A program made the position numbers and the translations under genes. 64,000 bases of DNA from Streptomyces paludis (GTDB lineage: Bacteria; Actinomycetota; Actinomycetes; Streptomycetales; Streptomycetaceae). Position 1 is the first letter of the stretch; every line of letters begins with the position of its first letter. Of this stretch, positions 60,875 through 64,000 are shown piece after piece. The notes under the pieces were generated by a model. The model was not told the DNA's origin. It made no database searches and saw only the letters and a list, made by a program, of their open reading frames with translations. The stretch lies in NCBI RefSeq assembly GCF_003344965.1, contig NZ_CP031194.1, positions 7,688,001-7,752,000 of the forward strand, written 5' to 3'.

Positions 60875-61465
60875 ATGCCGGTTGAAAGATCGTACCGGAC
60901 GCGGAGTGTCGTTTTGTGTCACTACCCCTCGCGTAACGATGTATTGCGCCGGGCTGAGGATTTGCGGGCGACATTCCTGGACGAGAGTCTGGACGATCAG
61001 TGGTACGAGGCGCGCTGGATCGTCAGCGCCGCGGCGACGTTTCACTATGTAGAGGACGCGGTGGCGTCCGAGTGCTACGTCTCGGTGTCCGGAGACGTGC
61101 CCACCGTCGTCGAGGGAACACTCAGGATGGTCATGGAAGATCTCGACGTGTGGTCACCGGACGAGCTGGTCGCCGCCGTGGACGACGCGAATGATCCGGT
61201 TGGACGCGGGTCGGCACTGATCCGCCTGGTCATCGGTTCGCCGATCCATTACGACGCGGAGATCGCCGAGCGTGTGTACGACGGCCTCGACGATCCGGAT
61301 CACCGTGTACGCGAGATGGCCATCTGGGCGTCGTCGTACCGCGCGTTCCCGCAGTATCGCTCGCGCCTGCGAGAGCTTGCCGAGCGTGATCCGGAAGGCA
61401 GCGTGCGGGACAGCGCGCGGGAGATGCTCGAGTTCTACGACCAGGCGGGGGTCGCGGAGTCATGA
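60875..61465 (+). CDS. HEAT-repeat-like protein, candidate immunity protein for the giant effector
   Basis: This 196-residue protein has no family name I can give. The C-terminal half shows two helical HEAT-type repeats ('YDAEIAERVYDGLDDPDHRVREMAIWASSYRAFPQYRSRLRELAERDPEGSVRDSAREMLEFYD'). The N-terminal ~90 residues ('CHYPSRNDVLRRAEDLRATFLDESLDDQWYEARWIVSAAATFHYVEDAVASECYVSVSGDVPTVVEGTLRMVMEDLDVW') are acidic. ATG at 60875 has AGGAG five bases before its spacer. It directly follows the giant gene, overlaps the next eCIS gene by 4 bp and has a lower GC start. Acidic HEAT-like proteins beside toxin C-termini are often immunity proteins; here that is inference. Confidence 0.75.
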   Translation: MPVERSYRTRSVVLCHYPSRNDVLRRAEDLRATFLDESLDDQWYEARWIVSAAATFHYVEDAVASECYVSVSGDVPTVVEGTLRMVMEDLDVWSPDELVAAVDDANDPVGRGSALIRLVIGSPIHYDAEIAERVYDGLDDPDHRVREMAIWASSYRAFPQYRSRLRELAERDPEGSVRDSAREMLEFYDQAGVAES

Positions 61466-62103
61466 CCCGCTACACGGATCTCCCCAAGCCGGTGCAAGCC
61501 GGTATCGTCATCGTGGACCCCGAGCGCGGCACCCCCCAACGGGTGATCGTGCTGCAGTTCAATCCCGACTCGCTGGAGCGCAGCATCGCGCCGCAGGCAG
61601 GCGGTGGGGAGCAGCAGGGGGACCGGACCGAGGCACTGCGGTTGAAGGGGCCGGCCGTCGAGTCGTGGAAGTTCACCGCCGAGCTGGACGCTACCGACCA
61701 GCCGGCCGTGCCGTTCGCGCTCGGTGTCCATCCGCACCTCGCGGCGCTGGAGATGCTGATCCAGCCGCCTGTCGCGCAGGTGCGCGCGAACAGCCGGCTC
61801 GCCGACAGGGGCCTGCTCGAGATCACGCCCGTCGAGCAGCCGCTGACGCTGTTCGTCTGGGGCCCGCGGCGCGTCGTACCGGTCCGGCTGACCGAACTCT
61901 CGGTCACCGAGGAGGCGTTCGACCAGCAGTTGCAGCCGATCCGGGCCACGCTCGCGGTCGGGCTGCGGCTGCTGACGGTCAGCGACCTGCCCGCCGGGCA
62001 TCGCGGCGCGGAGCTGTATCTCGCGCACCTCGCACAGAAGGAACGCCTGGCGGGGCAGCTCGCCGGGGGCCGACTCGCACAGCTCGGACTGACCGGCATC
62101 TGA
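61462..62103 (+). CDS. eCIS baseplate protein (Pvc7/CIS7-like)
   Basis: This 213-residue protein reads 'VQAGIVIVDPERGTPQRVIVLQFNPDSLERSIAPQ...SWKFTAELDATDQPAVPFALGVHPHLAALEMLIQPP...PLTLFVWGPRRVVPVRLTELSVTEEAFDQQLQPIRATLAVGLRLLTVSDLPAGHRG'. The pattern 'FxFNPxxL' and 'FDxxLxPxRA' occurs in the CIS7-type proteins that connect tube and baseplate and precede a LysM gene. The ATG overlaps the HEAT-like stop. No signal peptide. Confidence 0.85.
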   Translation: MTRYTDLPKPVQAGIVIVDPERGTPQRVIVLQFNPDSLERSIAPQAGGGEQQGDRTEALRLKGPAVESWKFTAELDATDQPAVPFALGVHPHLAALEMLIQPPVAQVRANSRLADRGLLEITPVEQPLTLFVWGPRRVVPVRLTELSVTEEAFDQQLQPIRATLAVGLRLLTVSDLPAGHRGAELYLAHLAQKERLAGQLAGGRLAQLGLTGI

Positions 62104-62165
62104 CCGACCGGATTCCGACCGGATTCCGACCGGATCCGAGCGTTGTACGACGAAGGGGGAAGCAC

Positions 62166-62498
62166 ATGGCAGGGCCGCTCGACGGCATCCCGGCGCCGGA
62201 CCCGTATCCGCGGACCAGCAGGTACCACGGCATCGGCCAGTCGGTGCACACGACGGCGGACGGGCAGGAGATCCCGTACACGCCGCGGCGGATCCTGCCG
62301 CCGCCGGAGCGGCTGGTGCAGATCGACGAGCACGTGGTGGCTGACGGGGACCGCGCCGACAACCTGGCGAACCGGTACCTGGGCGACGCCGAGCAGTGGT
62401 GGCGGATCGCGGACGCGAACCCCGTCATGGACCCGGCCGACCTGACCCGGACCCCGGGCCGGGTGCTGCGGATCACGCTGCCGGACCACACCGGCTGA
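62166..62498 (+). CDS. LysM-like baseplate protein (gp53-type)
   Basis: This 110-residue protein carries one LysM-like module at the C-terminus ('VVADGDRADNLANRYLGDAEQWWRIADANPVMDPADLTRTPGRVLRITLP'), preceded by a Tyr/Arg-rich linker. In eCIS loci the equivalent small LysM protein lies between the CIS7 and hub genes and belongs to the baseplate wedge. ATG at 62166 follows GGGGGAAG. 62 bp separate it from the upstream gene. Confidence 0.88.
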   Translation: MAGPLDGIPAPDPYPRTSRYHGIGQSVHTTADGQEIPYTPRRILPPPERLVQIDEHVVADGDRADNLANRYLGDAEQWWRIADANPVMDPADLTRTPGRVLRITLPDHTG

Positions 62499-62581
62499 CG
62501 AGGCGACGGTTATCAAGGGCCCGACGCATGGCGGCAGGCAAGTTCGCAAGGGCCCGGTAAAGGGAGAGGGAGGAGGGACCG

Positions 62582-63709
62582 ATGGCTGAGGCGCCCGCCC
62601 GGTTGTTGCTGATGATGGGCCGGCAGATCGCGGTGCCTGCCCCGGAGGCGGTGACCGAGGCGCTGCTGTCGGCGCAGATCACGGTCAGCGCGGGGCAGCG
62701 CAGCGGGTTCCAGCTGGCGTTCGACCTGTCGAAGAGCGGGCTGATCGGGCGGACCCTGCTGCCGTCCGGGTTCTTCGACCCGCCGACCCGGGTGGTGCTC
62801 ACGGCGATTGTGCGGGGGACGCCGTCGGTGCTGATGGACGGGGTCATCCTGCGGCACGAGGCCGGAGTGAGCGGGGTGCCGGGGCAGTCGACGCTGACGC
62901 TGACCGGTGAGGACCTGACGGTGCTGATGGACCTCGAGCAGCGCGAGGGTGTGGGGTATCCGGCGATGGGCCCGGCGGTCCGGGCGGCGACGATCATCGC
63001 GCAGTACGCGCAGTACGGGATCGTGCCACTGGTCGTCCCCGAGCTGGTGCCGCAGACGCCGCTGCCGACGCAGCGGGTGGACGTCCAGACGGGCACCGAC
63101 CTCGGATATCTCAACGAGCTGGCCAAGGCGAACGGGTATGTCTTCTACCTCGACCCCGGTCCCGTGCCGGGGATCAGCAAGGGCTACTGGGGACCTGAGG
63201 TGCGGCTCGGCGTCCCGCAGCACGCGCTGACCGTGAACGCCGACCATCTGTCGAACGTGGACCAGATGACGTTCGGGTTCGACGGATCGGCCCGGGAGCA
63301 ACCGGTCGCACGGATCCAGATCCCCACCACCAAGGTGGCGCTGCTGCTGCCGGTGCCCGAGGTGAGCGTGCTGCGGCCCCCGCTCGCGGCCCGGCCGGCG
63401 CCGGCGCTGAAGAGGAAGGTGATCGCGGACACCGCGAAGAAGGAGCCGGCACAGGCGCTCGCCGAGGCGCTGGCCAAGGCGGCCGAGTCGTCCGACGCGG
63501 TGAGCGGCTCCGGCCAGCTGGACGTCACCCGGTACGGGCACGTGCTGCGGCCACGCGAGCTGGTCGGCGTGCGCGGGGCGGGGCTGACGTACGACGGCCT
63601 CTACTACGTGAAGTCCGTGACGCACAACCTGCAGCGCGGCTCGTACACCCAGAACTTCACCCTGGCCCGCGAGGGCCTGGCGTCTCTGACCCCGGCTGTG
63701 CTCCCGTGA
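62582..63709 (+). CDS. Phage late-control gpD/VgrG-N-like hub protein
   Basis: This 375-residue protein has the gpD/T4 gp27-type fold: 'ALLSAQITVSAGQRSGFQLAFDLSK', 'LTLTGEDLTVLMDLEQREGVGYPAMGPAVRAATIIAQYAQYGIVPLVVPELVPQ', 'QTGTDLGYLNELAKANGYVFYLDPGPVPG', and a C-terminal 'GLTYDGLYYVKSVTHNLQRGSYTQNFTLARE'. It forms the trimeric hub between tube and spike. ATG follows GGGAGAGGGAGGAGGG. An Ala/Lys/Glu-rich helix (about 275-310) is inserted before the last domain. Confidence 0.92.
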   Translation: MAEAPARLLLMMGRQIAVPAPEAVTEALLSAQITVSAGQRSGFQLAFDLSKSGLIGRTLLPSGFFDPPTRVVLTAIVRGTPSVLMDGVILRHEAGVSGVPGQSTLTLTGEDLTVLMDLEQREGVGYPAMGPAVRAATIIAQYAQYGIVPLVVPELVPQTPLPTQRVDVQTGTDLGYLNELAKANGYVFYLDPGPVPGISKGYWGPEVRLGVPQHALTVNADHLSNVDQMTFGFDGSAREQPVARIQIPTTKVALLLPVPEVSVLRPPLAARPAPALKRKVIADTAKKEPAQALAEALAKAAESSDAVSGSGQLDVTRYGHVLRPRELVGVRGAGLTYDGLYYVKSVTHNLQRGSYTQNFTLAREGLASLTPAVLP

Positions 63710-63718
63710 GGACGACAG

Positions 63719-64000
63719 ATGCCAGAAGCGACCAAGTATCTCGGCAAGTACCGCGGCACCGTGGTGAACAACGTGGACCCGTTGCAGCAGGGCCGGATCC
63801 AGGCGACGGTGCCGGACGTGCTCGGCGACACCCCGTGCACGTTCGCGATGCCGTGCCTTCCGGTGGCCGGTCCACAGACCGGGATGTACGCCGTACCGGT
63901 GGTCGGGGCCGGGGTGTGGATCGAGTTCGAGCAGGGCGACCCCAGCTACCCGATCTGGACGGGCTGCTGGTTCGGCCCGGTGGCCGAGGTGCCGCCGGCC
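63719..64000 (+). CDS. Spike protein (gp5/VgrG OB-fold), truncated by window end
   Basis: The first 94 residues read 'KYLGKYRGTVVNNVDPLQQGRIQATVPDVLGDTPCTFAMPCLPVAGPQTGMYAVPVVGAGVWIEFEQGDPSYPIWTGCWFG', the gp5-type OB fold at the start of eCIS spike proteins. The ATG at 63719 follows GTGAGGACG directly after the hub stop. The rest of the protein, with the beta-helix tip, lies beyond the window. Confidence 0.92.
   Translation, partial: MPEATKYLGKYRGTVVNNVDPLQQGRIQATVPDVLGDTPCTFAMPCLPVAGPQTGMYAVPVVGAGVWIEFEQGDPSYPIWTGCWFGPVAEVPPA

Noticed and set aside
47477..64000. That the locus is a contractile prophage or an R-type pyocin-like element
   Set aside because: AAA+ ATPase, DUF4255 and DUF4157 genes are typical of eCIS and no capsid, terminase, integrase or lysis gene is present in the window; the flanks beyond 64 kb were not visible.

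Overview
This window is a Streptomyces-type actinobacterial chromosome segment. The evidence is very high GC with strong third-position GC bias, frequent GTG/TTG starts, many 1-4 bp stop/start overlaps, and protein families typical of soil streptomycetes. No tRNA, rRNA or CRISPR array was seen. Everything here was read by eye, so family names are recognitions from motifs and not database results.

Region 1 (1-20.4 kb) is catabolic. A tightly coupled operon holds hydantoinase/oxoprolinase A and B, a luciferase-like monooxygenase, an M20 amidohydrolase, a ThDP enzyme and a GntR regulator. A second operon follows: an aminoglycoside-phosphotransferase-fold kinase, a class III 'aminotransferase' of the phospholyase type, a ribose-type ABC importer (ATPase, permease, lipoprotein), two amidases, a DeoR regulator and an allophanate hydrolase. 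I infer import of an amino-alcohol or amide compound, phosphorylation followed by phosphate elimination, and release of ammonia by amidases and allophanate hydrolase.

Region 2 (20.4-22.7 kb) is decayed. It holds an RpiB-like isomerase with an internal deletion, a glycosyl-hydrolase gene with two frameshifts, and a GntR regulator without its DNA-binding domain.

Region 3 (22.7-34.9 kb) has an IclR regulator divergent from homoserine dehydrogenase, aldehyde dehydrogenase and aspartase genes. Together these could convert homoserine to aspartate semialdehyde, aspartate and fumarate. An Lrp regulator follows, then a minus-strand group (NIF3/CutA-like protein, amino-acid permease, HAD phosphatase, cyclase), another IclR, a PHP-domain hydrolase and small unknown genes.

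Region 4 (34.9-47.1 kb) is rich in insertion sequences. An IS607-family element (serine recombinase plus TnpB) splits a ricin-lectin gene so precisely that the uninterrupted 165-codon gene can be rebuilt. A 951-bp IS5-family element has perfect 19-bp ends and a TA duplication. A frameshifted IS3 element sits inside a deleted IS5 element that truncates a beta-propeller gene. Between them are GNAT, MerR/MFS, a second ricin lectin, an IS701 remnant and a frameshifted unknown gene.

Region 5 (47.4 kb to the end) is an extracellular contractile injection system (eCIS) operon on the plus strand. It encodes sheath, tube, a T4-baseplate-like zinc-motif protein, a linker, a DUF4255 cap protein, an AAA+ ATPase, a small protein, a 2075-residue DUF4157 protein with membrane-active-looking and variable C-terminal regions, a HEAT-like protein, a baseplate/LysM pair, the gpD-type hub and the start of the spike. 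The giant protein plus its downstream neighbour, which differ in base composition from the rest of the operon, form the best candidate here for an undescribed effector/immunity pair.
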